Shown: positions 1 through 10,161 of the stretch, piece by piece
Layout of the letters: each line of letters begins with the position of its first letter
Numbering within the stretch: position 1 is the stretch's first letter
NCBI GenBank assembly: GCA_006386115.1
Contig: VFIW01000121.1
Span: 62,001 to 126,000, forward strand
DNA from: Globisporangium splendens
Taxonomy: Eukaryota; Oomycota; Peronosporomycetes; Pythiales; Pythiaceae
Length of the DNA stretch: 64,000 bases
Direction of reading: 5' to 3'
Notes under the pieces: model-generated
What the model saw: only the letters and a program-made list of their open reading frames with translations
Told to the model about the DNA's origin: nothing
Databases searched by the model: none
Position numbers and translations under genes: made by a program

Positions 1-2537
1 TCGGCCGTCAAGGCGCCCGTCGCGTTCTTTTTCTCATCGAAGAACGCAATGTTCTGGCGACACAATGCAGTAAAGTGGATATCACGGAGGCGCGACGTCA
101 GCTTCTCAGCCATGTACCGGAAACAGAAGTTCTGGATCGTCGTCACCGAGAAGATCACGACTGCACCACCAATGTAGCAGAACCCATAGATCATCACATC
201 GGTCGACAACGAGTCCAGGTACTTGTGGTCCCCAGAATCCTTGAACGACGCGTACTTGGTCGTCATCGTCGCGACCATCTCACTGATCAAAATCGCCGAC
301 GAAGGCAGCGCAAAGCCGTTCACAGCAGCCGCTAGCATCCCAATCACGAAGAACTTGCGCTCGGGGCGACTGAACGCCATCGCATCACGCAGCGTGAACC
401 GAGCTTTCGCATCTTGTTTGTCATCTCCGCTATTCACAATCTCCAGATTTGCGGCCGCACCGTCACTCTTCACCGAGTGGACGCTCGACTTGCGCACCAA
501 CGACATTGCGTCATCTCCGTATCCACGTCCAGCGCTCGCCAACTCTGCAGCTGCTGCCTCGGCTTCCTCCTGCGCTTTGCCCTCCTGAATCGTGTACAGG
601 TTGTTGTACACGCCGTCCTCGATCAGCATCAGTGCGTCGTGTGGACCTTCCTCGACCACAGCGCCACCCGAGAGCACGACGATCTTGTCAGCACGACGCA
701 CGGTGCTCAAACGGTGAGCAATCACCAACGTCGTCATCTGGGTCTTGTCCATCAGGTCGTTCAGCGCAGCCTGCACCACACGTTCACTCTCAGCATCCAA
801 AGCACTCGTTGCTTCATCAAGAACCAAGATCTTTGGCTCACGCACAATGGCTCGAGCAATAGCCACACGCTGCTTCTGACCACCTGAGAGCGACACGCCC
901 TTCTCGCCAACGAGGGTATCGTAGTTGTTGGGCAACGACATGATGAACGTGTGCGCGTTCGCCAACTTGGCGGCCGCGATCACCTGCTCCCGCGTGATGT
1001 CATCCCCACCCGCGGCGATATTCTCGGCGATGGTGTTGGCAAAAAGAACTGGTTCCTGGGACACCAAACCGATCTGGGAACGAAGCCACTTGACGTTGAG
1101 CGTACTGATATCGCGGCCATCCAACAAGATTTGGCCGCTCGTGGGGTTGTAGAATCGTTCAAGGAGCGCAATCAGCGTTGATTTGCCACCGCCACTGGCA
1201 CCGACAAACGCCACGGTCTGTCCACTCTCGATGGTCACATTGTAGTTTTTCAAGATCTGAGCGTCCGGACGACTTGGGTACGTGAAGTTGACGTCGATGG
1301 CCTGGATGCGACCCTCGCAAGAGTCGGGCACGAGTCCATCATCTCGGGACGCATCGATAGCTGAGACCGTGTCGAGAATCTTGTACAGCGCAGCCGCTGA
1401 GCCCTTCGCTTCAGCGACAGCAGTGATACTCGGCGAGATCTGGGCGAGCGAAAAGCTACCCATGAGCACGCCGAAGAACGCCGAAAACACCTCCGATGGC
1501 GATGTGTGGCCGAGCGTGACTTTGTGGCCGCCATACCAGAGCCCAGCAGCGTACATGAGCCACAGGCTGCCAAGGAATAAGCCGAAGACAGCAGACGAGT
1601 ACTTGGCGACATCAATGTTCTCCGTCTCGGCGACAAGTGCCTTTTCGTTGTATTTGGCGATCGCGCGCTTCTCGCCATTCAGCGACGACACAGTACGGAT
1701 CGAACCCAGGGTTTCTTCCGCGACAGCACCAGCCTCGGCATACTTCTTTTGCGAGTACTCGGACCGCGTGCGCATCATCTTCATGAGATACACGAGCGAG
1801 ATCGCCATCACAGGCATCACACACACCATGATCAACGTCATGTCCCAGCCGCGACTAAAGCCGATAATGTACCCGGCAAAGAACTGGCACGAGTATTTGA
1901 ACACATCGCCGAGCTTGTGGCCCATACCGTCCTTGATCTTGACGGTATCACCCGTGAGTCGACTCGAGAGCTGCAGCGCGTCGTTGCTGTCGTACCACGA
2001 GATGTCCAGGTACAGCATGTGTTTGAGCGCTTGGTCGCGCAGAGCCTTCATCTGGCGCTCGGCCGTGACTGAGAAGAGCACATACGCCACGTAATCCGTG
2101 GTAAATAGCCCAATGGCGATGAAAAAATAGTCAAGCGCAGCCGTGTTGATCGCATCCTTGTCGACACTGCCGTCGGGGCGGGCGAACGCGCCGATCGCAT
2201 TGCCAAACACGAGCGCCATGATCGGGAACAGCGCGCCGTTCAGCGCTGCCATCACGCAGCCAATGACAACTGCGACCACGTCCCATTTCGTCGCGTACCG
2301 ATACAACTTGGTGAGCGGCATCGACGGCGGCTTCTCCTTCGCAGCGGCCTTGTCGCCATCGTTGTCGTCACTGGCGCTCGTGCGTCCCGAGCTGTCGTTC
2401 TTCTTCGTGAGGCCATCGACATCCACGCCATTGGCACCAGAGGTCTCGGCGCGCGGTGTCGCGACCTGCACGTACTCGGTCGTCGTGGCCGGCGGCATCT
2501 CGCGGTCGTCGTTGTCGATGACGGTCTTGAGCGCCAT
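1..2537 (-). CDS. ABCB full transporter (P-glycoprotein/MDR type), C-terminal part outside window
   Basis: The frame is open from the ATG at 2537 to the window edge, giving about 845 residues: a polar N-terminus, TMD1, all of NBD1, the linker and the first part of TMD2. NBD1 shows Walker A (GASGGGKST), signature LSGGQKQR, Walker B with DEATSALD, and the IAHRLST H-loop, so this half-site looks active. The family exports hydrophobic compounds or lipids across the plasma or vacuolar membrane using ATP. The copy aligns without a single gap to 5237-7773 of the next gene, at roughly 98% identity by eye. The rest of TMD2 and NBD2 lie beyond the left edge. No intron or stop is seen. The start is the first in-frame ATG. 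The leader soon diverges from the neighbour's, although an initiator-like element is kept. Confidence 0.93.
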   Translation of the reverse strand, partial: MALKTVIDNDDREMPPATTTEYVQVATPRAETSGANGVDVDGLTKKNDSSGRTSASDDNDGDKAAAKEKPPSMPLTKLYRYATKWDVVAVVIGCVMAALNGALFPIMALVFGNAIGAFARPDGSVDKDAINTAALDYFFIAIGLFTTDYVAYVLFSVTAERQMKALRDQALKHMLYLDISWYDSNDALQLSSRLTGDTVKIKDGMGHKLGDVFKYSCQFFAGYIIGFSRGWDMTLIMVCVMPVMAISLVYLMKMMRTRSEYSQKKYAEAGAVAEETLGSIRTVSSLNGEKRAIAKYNEKALVAETENIDVAKYSSAVFGLFLGSLWLMYAAGLWYGGHKVTLGHTSPSEVFSAFFGVLMGSFSLAQISPSITAVAEAKGSAAALYKILDTVSAIDASRDDGLVPDSCEGRIQAIDVNFTYPSRPDAQILKNYNVTIESGQTVAFVGASGGGKSTLIALLERFYNPTSGQILLDGRDISTLNVKWLRSQIGLVSQEPVLFANTIAENIAAGGDDITREQVIAAAKLANAHTFIMSLPNNYDTLVGEKGVSLSGGQKQRVAIARAIVREPKILVLDEATSALDAESERVVQAALNDLMDKTQMTTLVIAHRLSTVRRADKIVVLSGGAVVEEGPHDALMLIEDGVYNNLYTIQEGKAQEEAEAAAAELASAGRGYGDDAMSLVRKSSVHSVKSDGAAANLEIVNSGDDKQDAKARFTLRDAMAFSRPERKFFVIGMLAAAVNGFALPSSAILISEMVATMTTKYASFKDSGDHKYLDSLSTDVMIYGFCYIGGAVVIFSVTTIQNFCFRYMAEKLTSRLRDIHFTALCRQNIAFFDEKKNATGALTA

Positions 2538-2578
2538 CGCCACGGTCTTCTTTCTGTCGGATGCTTGTGCGCTTGCTT

Positions 2579-2595
2579 GCGAATTCTGAAATGAG
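2579..2595 (-). promoter_or_regulatory. Inr/FPR-like start-site element of partial ABCB gene
   Basis: Read on the minus strand this is CTCATTTC-A-GAATTCGC, close to the oomycete initiator (YCAYTYY) followed by a flanking element. It lies about 45-60 bases before the ATG at 2537. Assignment rests on resemblance and position only. Confidence 0.35.
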
Positions 2596-3189
2596 AGAAT
2601 GGAATGGAAGGGGATCTGCTGGTGCTGAATGGCACTGTGTCTACCAACATTCCTGCACCCATAGTCAGTCACAATGTGTCATCAAGAAAACGACATCGAG
2701 ATCATGATCAACACTCTGAGTCGGTCACTAAAACCGCATGAACTGTATAATCTCGCGAGTTAGAGTATCTAAAGATACGCAAATAGTGTATGAAGTACGC
2801 ATTCGAATAATAAATCTGCAGTTGAGAAAGGAGATGGGCTGCAGCGGTACTCTCTTGGGTTCGGTTGTGGACGCGAAGTGATTGCACCCGTTGCGGGTAG
2901 GGGTTTTGGATTACGAGTGTGCATAAACCAGTAGATTGCGCGATAGTGGGAAACGCGGACACATCCAATGAACTGAAATAGAGGAATAAGTAATTAGAAT
3001 CACCATCACTCTGAGCGCCTCATCCTGATTAGTCGCTCGAAAAACTGTGTCTGCTGAAAATCGTATCTTCTTGTACTATTGGCGAATATGAATTACTGCA
3101 GGCATCATTCGTAAGTAATTCTATACATAACGGCAGACACGAAAACGCGGGAGGTTAAGACTATATATGTTGTGAAAGGTAAAGCAGAT

Positions 3190-3300
3190 TGGACTCGTGC
3201 ACTGTTCACAGTCGAGTGCTGGCTGAATAAACACTCATGCGCACCTAACCAGAACAATCCGCCGAACAATCAATAAGCACTCAGGCGCACCTCAACCGAA
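3190..3300. repeat. Degenerate upstream repeat block, copy near left ABCB gene
   Basis: The block contains CACTGTTCACAGTCGAG, then two units beginning gCGCACCT and a CCAGAACAATCC core. The same words in the same order (CACTGTTTACAGTCGGG, then several CACCTn-CCAGAATAATC units) occur at about 8110-8290 upstream of the neighbouring paralogue. This suggests an ancestral shared promoter-distal region. Confidence 0.45.
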
Positions 3301-3858
3301 CGATGTGGACAGAATTCGTGCATCTCGAGTGCTGTTGGTCTATTGCAGCTCATTATTTCTGTGCGAGGGTTTTCTCAATAATACTCGTGAGCTGAAAGTC
3401 CCAGGACAACGCAACGGACGACAGACGACAGAATGGCTGTAAACGAGACTTTCCCCTTGATGAGTGCACGTCACATGGACCACTCACTTCCGTTTACTCA
3501 AGATTTCCAGAGATACTCGCCTTTGTTGGATGTGTGGTCCATTAGCGTCGTCATTAAACACACACTCTCGCCATGGAGAGCGCCTCGTTACAGCCAGCTC
3601 GTGTCGCGTTGTCTACACTTTCTACACTGTGCTGTAAACCGTCGGTGCTTTCGGGTGAATTACACCGGATCTTCAAAATTCTATCTTCAAATTCTGTGCA
3701 TCGTTAACCGATTATTGAGAAACTTAAGGACGCAAACTTTATCAAGTGACAACAACATTCATTGCACGAGTGTTGTCAAGTGGACTTCAAAAGCACCATT
3801 TTTCAGACACTTCTAGAAGCGTGCATGCAGTCAGCTCAATCTGTACCCCATTTCCCAA

Positions 3859-6800
3859 TTATGAAGACGACGACTCGACAAGGCGAGCGTACAGTCCATT
3901 TCGTGCCAACAACTCCGAGTGTGTGCCTTCCTCAGCGATCTTACCGCCACTCACCACACAAATCTTGTCCGCCTTGCGGATCGTCGACAACCGATGAGCG
4001 ATGATGATCGTCGTGCGACGCTTCAGAGCCACCACCTTGTCCAAAGCCTCTTGCACGACCTTCTCACTCTCCGAGTCCAACGCACTCGTGGCTTCGTCCA
4101 GCAACAAGATCTCGGGGTTCTTCAGAATCGCACGCGCAATCGCGATACGCTGCTTCTGACCACCCGAGAGCTGCTCTCCCTTCATGCCGACCTGGGTCTC
4201 GTAGCCATCAGGGAAACGAGTGATGAAGTCGTGAGCGTTCGCCATCTTCGCAGCAGCTTCGATCTCTTCCTTGCTCGAGTCGATCCCGTATGCAATGTTC
4301 TCGGCGATGGTACCGATGAACAGTGTCGGTTCTTGACCCACGAGACCGATCTGACTGCGCAGCCAGTGGAGATTCAGATCCTTCAGGTTGTGGCCATCGA
4401 GGCACACTTCGCCCTGAACAGGGTCGTAGAACCGCTCGATCAACGAGATGCAGGTACTCTTGCCGCCACCACTTGGACCGCAGAATGCAACGGTTTGGCC
4501 AGCTTCGATCGTCAGGTTATAGTTCTTGAGCACCGTCACTTCCTTGCGAGTCGGGTATCGGAACAAAATGTTCTTGAACTCGATCTTGCCCTCGACTTTC
4601 GCTGGTCGTAATCCCGATTCATCAAACGAGTCGATCGGGAGCTCGCGATCGCGGATCGCGACGATAGCCGCGCCCGATTTCACTGCATTGCCAGAGTCAC
4701 CAAGGAACGACGCGGCACTACCGACACCTTGAGACGCCATCATGATCGCCATGAGCGTGCGCATCAACTGCTTAAACGTAATGTCGTTCTTGTCGACCAG
4801 CACGCCACCGTACCAGAACACAAGCGAGTACGTCGCAAAGAGAATGAATGACGCAAAGCCAACTGCAAAGCCATTGAGCTGCGCTTCGCGACGACCGCTC
4901 TTCAATGGCGCTTCGAGAAGTGCCGAGAACTTGCTAGAAATTGATTTCTCTAAGCCCAGCGACGCCACCGTGCGGATGTTGCTCAGCGCTTCCGAAGCAT
5001 GGGCTCCGACTTCAGCGAGTTCATCCGACAAGCCACCTGGTCCGTGCAGTTCCTTCATATGCACAAAGTGGCCAATGATCAGCAGTGGGAACACCGCGAG
5101 CATGATCAGAGTGAGCAGCCAACTGCCCGTCGAGAACGAAATGACAACCGCTGCGATAAACGTGAAGCCTGCTTGCACGACACGGCCCTGGGAGTCGCCC
5201 GAGATCAGCGCCACCTTGGTCGCGTTGGTCGACAAATCGGCTGTCAAGGCGCCCGTCGCGTTCTTTTTCTCATCGAAGAACGCAATGTTCTGGCGACACA
5301 ATGCAGTAAAGTGGATATCACGGAGGCGCGACGTCAGCTTCTCAGCCATGTACCGGAAACAGAAGTTCTGGATCGTCGTCACCGAGAAGATCACGACTGC
5401 ACCACCAATGTAGCAGAACCCATAGATCATCACGTCGGTCGACAACGAGTCCAGGTACTTGTGGTCCCCAGAATCCTTGAACGACGCGTACTTGGTCGTC
5501 ATCGTCGCGACCATCTCACTGATCAAAATCGCCGACGAAGGCAGCGCAAAGCCGTTCACAGCAGCCGCCAGCATCCCAATCACGAAGAACTTGCGCTCGG
5601 GACGACTGAACGCCATCGCATCACGCAGCGTGAACCGAGCTTTCGCATCTTGTTTGTCATCTCCGCCATTCACGATCTCCAGATTTGCGGCCGCACCGTC
5701 ACTCTTCACCGAGTGGACGCTCGACTTGCGCACCAACGACATTGCGTCATCTCCGTATCCACGTCCAGCGCTCGCCAACTCTGCAGCTGCTGCCTCGGCT
5801 TCCTCCTGCGCTTTGCCCTCCTGAATCGTGTACAGATTGTTGTACACACCGTCCTCGATCATCATCAGTGCGTCGTGTGGACCTTCCTCGACCACAGCGC
5901 CACCCGAGAGCACGACGATCTTGTCAGCACGACGCACGGTGCTCAAACGGTGAGCAATCACCAGCGTCGTCATCTGGGTCTTGTCCATCAGGTCGTTCAG
6001 CGCAGCCTGCACCACACGTTCACTCTCAGCATCCAAAGCACTCGTTGCTTCATCAAGAACCAAGATCTTTGGCTCACGCACAATGGCTCGGGCAATAGCC
6101 ACACGCTGCTTCTGACCACCTGAGAGCGACACGCCCTTCTCGCCAACGAGGGTATCGTAGTTGTTGGGCAGCGACATGATGAACGTGTGCGCATTCGCCA
6201 ACTTGGCGGCCGCGATCACCTGCTCCCGCGTGATGTCATCCCCACCCGCGGCGATATTCTCTGCGATGGTGTTGGCAAAAAGAACTGGTTCCTGGGACAC
6301 CAAACCGATCTGGGAACGAAGCCACTTGACGTTGAGCGTACTAATATCGCGGCCATCCAACAAGATTTCGCCGCTCGTGGGGTTGTAGAATCGCTCAAGG
6401 AGCGCAATCAGCGTTGATTTGCCACCGCCACTGGCACCGACAAACGCCACGGTCTGTCCACTCTCGATGGTCACATTGTAGTTTTTCAAGATCTGAGCGT
6501 CCGGACGACTTGGGTACGTGAAGTTGACGTCGATGGCCTGGATGCGACCCTCGCAAGAGTCGGGCACGACTCCATCATCTCGGGACGCATCGATAGCTGA
6601 GACCGTGTCGAGAATCTTGTACAGCGCAGCCGCTGAGCCCTTCGCTTCAGCGACAGCAGTGATACTCGGCGAGATCTGGGCGAGTGAAAAGCTACCCATG
6701 AGCACGCCGAAGAACGCTGAAAACACCTCCGATGGCGATGTGTGGCCGAGCGTGACTTTGTGGCCGCCATACCAGAGCCCAGCAGCGTACATGAGCCACA

Positions 6801-7773
6801 GGCTGCCAAGGAATAAGCCGAAGACAGCAGACGAGTACTTGGCGACATCAATGTTCTCCGTCTCGGCGACAAGCGCCTTTTCATTGTATTTGGCAATGGC
6901 GCGCTTCTCGCCATTCAGCGACGACACGGTACGGATCGAACCCAGGGTTTCTTCCGCGACAGCACCAGCCTCGGCGTACTTCTGCTGCGAGTACTCGGAC
7001 CGCGTGCGCATCATCTTCATGAGATACACGAGCGAGATCGCCATCACAGGCATCACACACACCATGATCAACGTCATATCCCAGCCGCGACTAAAGCCGA
7101 TAATGTACCCGGCAAAGAACTGGCACGAGTACTTGAACACATCGCCGAGCTTGTGGCCCATACCGTCCTTGATCTTGACGGTATCACCCGTGAGTCGACT
7201 CGAGAGCTGGAGCGCGTCGTTGCTGTCGTACCACGAGATGTCCAGGTACAGCATGTGCCTGAGTGCTTCGTCGCGCAACGCCTTCATCTGGCGCTCGGCC
7301 GTGACTGAGAAGAGCACATACGCCACGTAATCCGTGGTAAATAGCCCAATGGCGATGAAAAAGTAGTCGAGTGCAGCCGTGTTGATCGCGTCCTTGTCGA
7401 CACTGCCGTCGGGACGGGCGAACGCGCCGATCGCATTGCCAAACACGAGCGCCATGATCGGGAACAGCGCACCGTTCAGCGCTGCCATCACGCAGCCAAT
7501 GACAACTGCGACCACGTCCCATTTCGTCGCGTACCGATACAACTTGGTGAGCGGCATCGACGGCGGCTTCTCCTTCGCAGCGGCCTTGTCGCCATCGTTG
7601 TCGTCACTGGCGCTCGTGCGTCCCGAGCTGCCGTTCTTCTTCGTGAGGCCATCGACGTCCACACCATTGGCACCAGAGGTCTCTGCGCGCGGCGTCGCGA
7701 CCTGCACGTACTCGGTCGTCGTGGCCGGCGGCATCTCGCGGTCGTCGTCGTCGATGACGGTCTTGAGCGCCAT
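3859..7773 (-). CDS. ABCB full transporter (P-glycoprotein/MDR type)
   Basis: The gene encodes 1304 residues in the order TMD1-NBD1-TMD2-NBD2, the usual full-transporter size. NBD1 has Walker A near residue 444, signature LSGGQKQR near 549 and Walker B/DEATSALD near 571. NBD2 has Walker A GPSGGGKST near 1099, EQLSGGQKQR near 1203 and Walker B near 1225; both H-loops read IAHRLST. Both ATP sites therefore look competent. The N-terminus carries TEYVQVATPRA, a motif shared with the paralogues. The NBD1-TMD2 linker has RKSSVHS, a basophilic-kinase-like site. The ATG at 7773 was chosen because two codons upstream are GTG. The gene is intronless. Its closest relative is the partial copy at 1-2537, a head-to-tail duplicate. 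The expected role is export of toxic or lipophilic compounds; the substrate cannot be told. Confidence 0.96.
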   Translation of the reverse strand: MALKTVIDDDDREMPPATTTEYVQVATPRAETSGANGVDVDGLTKKNGSSGRTSASDDNDGDKAAAKEKPPSMPLTKLYRYATKWDVVAVVIGCVMAALNGALFPIMALVFGNAIGAFARPDGSVDKDAINTAALDYFFIAIGLFTTDYVAYVLFSVTAERQMKALRDEALRHMLYLDISWYDSNDALQLSSRLTGDTVKIKDGMGHKLGDVFKYSCQFFAGYIIGFSRGWDMTLIMVCVMPVMAISLVYLMKMMRTRSEYSQQKYAEAGAVAEETLGSIRTVSSLNGEKRAIAKYNEKALVAETENIDVAKYSSAVFGLFLGSLWLMYAAGLWYGGHKVTLGHTSPSEVFSAFFGVLMGSFSLAQISPSITAVAEAKGSAAALYKILDTVSAIDASRDDGVVPDSCEGRIQAIDVNFTYPSRPDAQILKNYNVTIESGQTVAFVGASGGGKSTLIALLERFYNPTSGEILLDGRDISTLNVKWLRSQIGLVSQEPVLFANTIAENIAAGGDDITREQVIAAAKLANAHTFIMSLPNNYDTLVGEKGVSLSGGQKQRVAIARAIVREPKILVLDEATSALDAESERVVQAALNDLMDKTQMTTLVIAHRLSTVRRADKIVVLSGGAVVEEGPHDALMMIEDGVYNNLYTIQEGKAQEEAEAAAAELASAGRGYGDDAMSLVRKSSVHSVKSDGAAANLEIVNGGDDKQDAKARFTLRDAMAFSRPERKFFVIGMLAAAVNGFALPSSAILISEMVATMTTKYASFKDSGDHKYLDSLSTDVMIYGFCYIGGAVVIFSVTTIQNFCFRYMAEKLTSRLRDIHFTALCRQNIAFFDEKKNATGALTADLSTNATKVALISGDSQGRVVQAGFTFIAAVVISFSTGSWLLTLIMLAVFPLLIIGHFVHMKELHGPGGLSDELAEVGAHASEALSNIRTVASLGLEKSISSKFSALLEAPLKSGRREAQLNGFAVGFASFILFATYSLVFWYGGVLVDKNDITFKQLMRTLMAIMMASQGVGSAASFLGDSGNAVKSGAAIVAIRDRELPIDSFDESGLRPAKVEGKIEFKNILFRYPTRKEVTVLKNYNLTIEAGQTVAFCGPSGGGKSTCISLIERFYDPVQGEVCLDGHNLKDLNLHWLRSQIGLVGQEPTLFIGTIAENIAYGIDSSKEEIEAAAKMANAHDFITRFPDGYETQVGMKGEQLSGGQKQRIAIARAILKNPEILLLDEATSALDSESEKVVQEALDKVVALKRRTTIIIAHRLSTIRKADKICVVSGGKIAEEGTHSELLARNGLYARLVESSSS

Positions 7774-7829
7774 CACCACAGTCTTCAGTGGAAGAGAGAG
7801 AGATGGACTTGTGCAGTTGCTGGTAAGTT

Positions 7830-7845
7830 ATGCAATGGGAAATGG
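7830..7845 (-). promoter_or_regulatory. Inr/FPR-like element of ABCB gene at 3859-7773
   Basis: On the minus strand CCATTTC-C-CATTGCAT lies about 57-72 bases before the ATG at 7773. It matches the YCAYTYY initiator and part of the flanking element. It sits next to a CT-rich leader. Confidence 0.35.
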
Positions 7846-7864
7846 AGAGAGAGAGAGAGAGAGA
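7845..7864. repeat. (GA)n/(CT)n microsatellite in ABCB leader region
   Basis: Ten GA units on the plus strand read as (CT)10 in the sense direction of the gene starting at 7773. A second short GA run is at about 7792-7802. A comparable (CT)n lies before the ABCB gene at 29055. Confidence 0.9.
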
Positions 7865-8109
7865 ACGTTGAGATGGGATCCAGTGGTGTCGGATGCAATC
7901 CTGTCTACCACAATTCCACGATGTATCATGACGAAAACGATAGCAAGGTCACGATGAACATCTTTGGTTTCTGATCGAGTCCTCAAGGTGTCGCATCAAA
8001 TTATTAATTATTACGAATATATCTATAGTGCTCAACACGGCTATCCAATTATGTGAATGTAGTCGATTGAGAATATATTAATTAGCAAGGGTTTAACGGA
8101 GTGGACGAA

Positions 8110-8290
8110 CTGTGCTTCACACTGTTTACAGTCGGGTCCTCAGTGCTGGGTAATCAACCATGCTCACCTCGCCAGAATAATCCCTCCCAAGCAATCGATC
8201 GTGTGCACCTTACCAGAATAATCACCTCCTCGACACCGAATAATCAGTCGTGTGAGTCTCATTAGAACAATCCACCTCGAGGAGAATGTA
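8110..8290. repeat. Degenerate upstream repeat block, copy near second ABCB gene
   Basis: The block starts with CACTGTTTACAGTCGGG and then has about four diverged units with CACCTn-CCAGAAyAATC or a near variant. It is the counterpart of the block at 3190-3300. Confidence 0.45.
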
Positions 8291-9182
8291 TGCACGCTCG
8301 AAATGCATTTCGAAAGTACACTCGGTTGCTGTTGCACCAACGCACTTCCATACGCTTCTTTCTGTCCCGAATCACTGTAGAATTCATGCGAATACCGACA
8401 AATTCCTGCGATTACCGTCAATCCAACAGGGCTTGCCAACCTTGGTAGCAAGAATCTTTTTCTTCTCTTGCAGCTAGACATTCATTTTATTACTGTCACG
8501 TGATTGGGCAGAAAAAAATGGCTTCCCAAATGGATTCAAAATGCTTGTACCCACTGTACTGTATTCCTTAAGTACGTGCCAAAGAAACCCAAATTAGGAG
8601 AAGCAGAAATTCCAAATCAGCTGTTAGTTTTGGCTTCATACTGGCTGTATACCGGTATCGCGAGTGTTGGTGCGGTGGTTCACTGCAAAACTCACAATCA
8701 GCAATCAAAGACATCAAACAAAAAAGCACTTCACCTTCAGCAACGTGTCTCTGTGTTGCATTACTATTCATTGAACAGTAATGAGACACAAAGAGCGAGA
8801 TATCCAAAGAAGAAACTTCACGCCAACTCGGAAGGTCATTCATGCATAATGGTCCATCTTCAGCTTCGAGGACACGCTCGACAAATCGCAAAAGTGGCTC
8901 GGGGAATTGCACGGTGCTGACTGCACGTGGCAGCTTCATGTGACCTTGACTCCCACCAAAGCAAGCCACTGCGCCGATTAGAACACGAAATTCGGGTCCT
9001 GTCTCTGTTGCCCGTGGATATATTGGATGCACTGTAGAACAGTAGCTGGGTCCACAAGGACATCATGACTGGCGCACAGGTGGACCTGCTGAGATGATTT
9101 TAGAGCCTGAAGTGTTAAAACCTTCTCATCTGTTGCAGTGCCATCCGAGACTCAATTGCAAATAGCGTGCGAGCATGGAAAC

Positions 9183-10161
9183 ATGGACTACTTCAGTACT
9201 GAGACACGAGAAAGCAGCAGTGCGTGGTCGCCACGCAGCGAGAGCGACGCAAACTTTGCCAAATTTGGCGACGACCGCATCTCCGTCACTCCATACGCCA
9301 CGTTCCCGACTTGCTTCACTACCGAAGACTATTTCGCGATGCTTGTGTCCATTTTCCTGATTACGCCGCTCGCTCTGGTCGTCTACCTCGCGCTTTGGAT
9401 TCTCGCGCCGCCTTGCTTTGCCGCCTTGTCGGCATACCTCGCGAGCTTCACCATGCCACTGAAGATTATTCCGCTCACCACCAACTTCTACGTCTTCTCT
9501 GCGTTGCGTCGGGTGCTCGCGCTTCCCGCAATCGCTGTAACGTTCGTGTATCGGTTGCACATCGCTGTCGTCATCGGCATTTCCTCACTGGCACTTAGTA
9601 TCGCGACATGGCGCATCGTCAGCGTCTCGCACAACTGGGCTGTGCTCGAGGACATGCGCCAGGTCCCCGAGTGGACGTGGAACGACGTCGTCGTCGGGTT
9701 GATGGGAAGCATGCACCGCGAAGGGCTGTGGGAGTTCCTGCTCTTCTTTCCGACGCTCGTCGTGGTCACCCCCGTGTTCAAGTACATGCTGATCCACAGC
9801 CTATCGTGCAAATTCACCAACCAGTGGACCATTCCGCTGTGTTTGTCAGATGACAATGCCGTGGACAGAGTCGAGCAGGCGGTCGTGTGGACGGCGGTCG
9901 CGGAAGATGATCGCAAGGACAGCGACAACGACTGCTTCAGTGCTCATTGCCCGCTTCCGCCTCCCGATCGCGCAACTCCCACGACGATCATTGTCCAGCT
10001 CACGACGATTCTCGTGCTACTGGAGCAATCGCATCTACAAGAATGTCGACACCTTGTTCTGGGAGTGGATCCCTGTAGCAGGCAAGTATATCCACACGCA
10101 TGGCAACATCTCGACCCAAGACGTGGGTGAGCAGAACCAGAATTCTTGCACCACAGTGTGA
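9183..10161 (+). CDS. Unknown multi-pass membrane protein, probable two-exon gene
   Basis: The first exon (9183-9840) encodes an acidic, Ser-rich N-terminus and about four hydrophobic segments (around FAMLVSIFLITPLALVVYLA, the following LWILAPPCFAAL stretch, LHIAVVIGISSLALSIATW and GLWEFLLFFPTLVVVTPVF). After 9840 this frame loses protein-like character, while the +1 frame takes it up (FRLPIAQLPRRSLSS, YWSNRIYKNVDTLFWEW). A 100-nt intron 9841-9940 with donor GTTTGT and acceptor CTGCTTCAG joins the two frames exactly, giving 292 residues with a basic tail and stop at 10159-10161. The ATG at 9183 was preferred to the GTG at 9138. I do not recognise the family. A frameshifted pseudogene is the alternative. 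Confidence 0.55.
9841..9940 (+). other. Predicted intron
   Basis: It begins GTTTGTCAG and ends GACTGCTTCAG, and its length of 100 nt accounts for the change of reading frame between the two protein-like halves of the gene at 9183-10161. No transcript evidence is available. Confidence 0.45.

Larger units (their letters stand above)
2538..3858. other. Intergenic region between two ABCB copies
   Basis: No credible gene is visible. It holds the promoter of the left copy and the 3' flank of the next copy. At about 3190-3300 are degenerate repeats of the type CACCTnnCCAGAAyAATCC, which recur upstream of the second copy at about 8110-8290. Short open frames here show no protein-like composition. 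Confidence 0.6.
7774..9182. other. Divergent intergenic region
   Basis: This region separates the minus-strand ABCB gene from the plus-strand membrane protein at 9183. It contains the ABCB promoter elements, the repeat block at about 8110-8290, and AT-rich sequence. Open frames on both strands at 8500-9030 lack domain-like character. A sequence reading CTTCTCATCTGTTGCAG ends at 9138 and resembles a 3' splice site, so an upstream exon of the 9183 gene cannot be excluded. Confidence 0.5.

Noticed and set aside
3433..3816. 127-residue plus-strand open frame between the first two ABCB genes
   Set aside because: No family resemblance, and the composition is typical of random intergenic frames.
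4999..6123. 374-residue plus-strand open frame across the ABCB gene at 3859-7773
   Set aside because: Shadow of the minus-strand gene, repeated in part opposite the left copy; no independent features.
8568..9032. 154-residue minus-strand open frame in the 7.8-9.2 kb gap
   Set aside because: It lacks an ATG start at its end, shows no domain, and lies in AT-rich sequence; a gene relic is possible but not supported.
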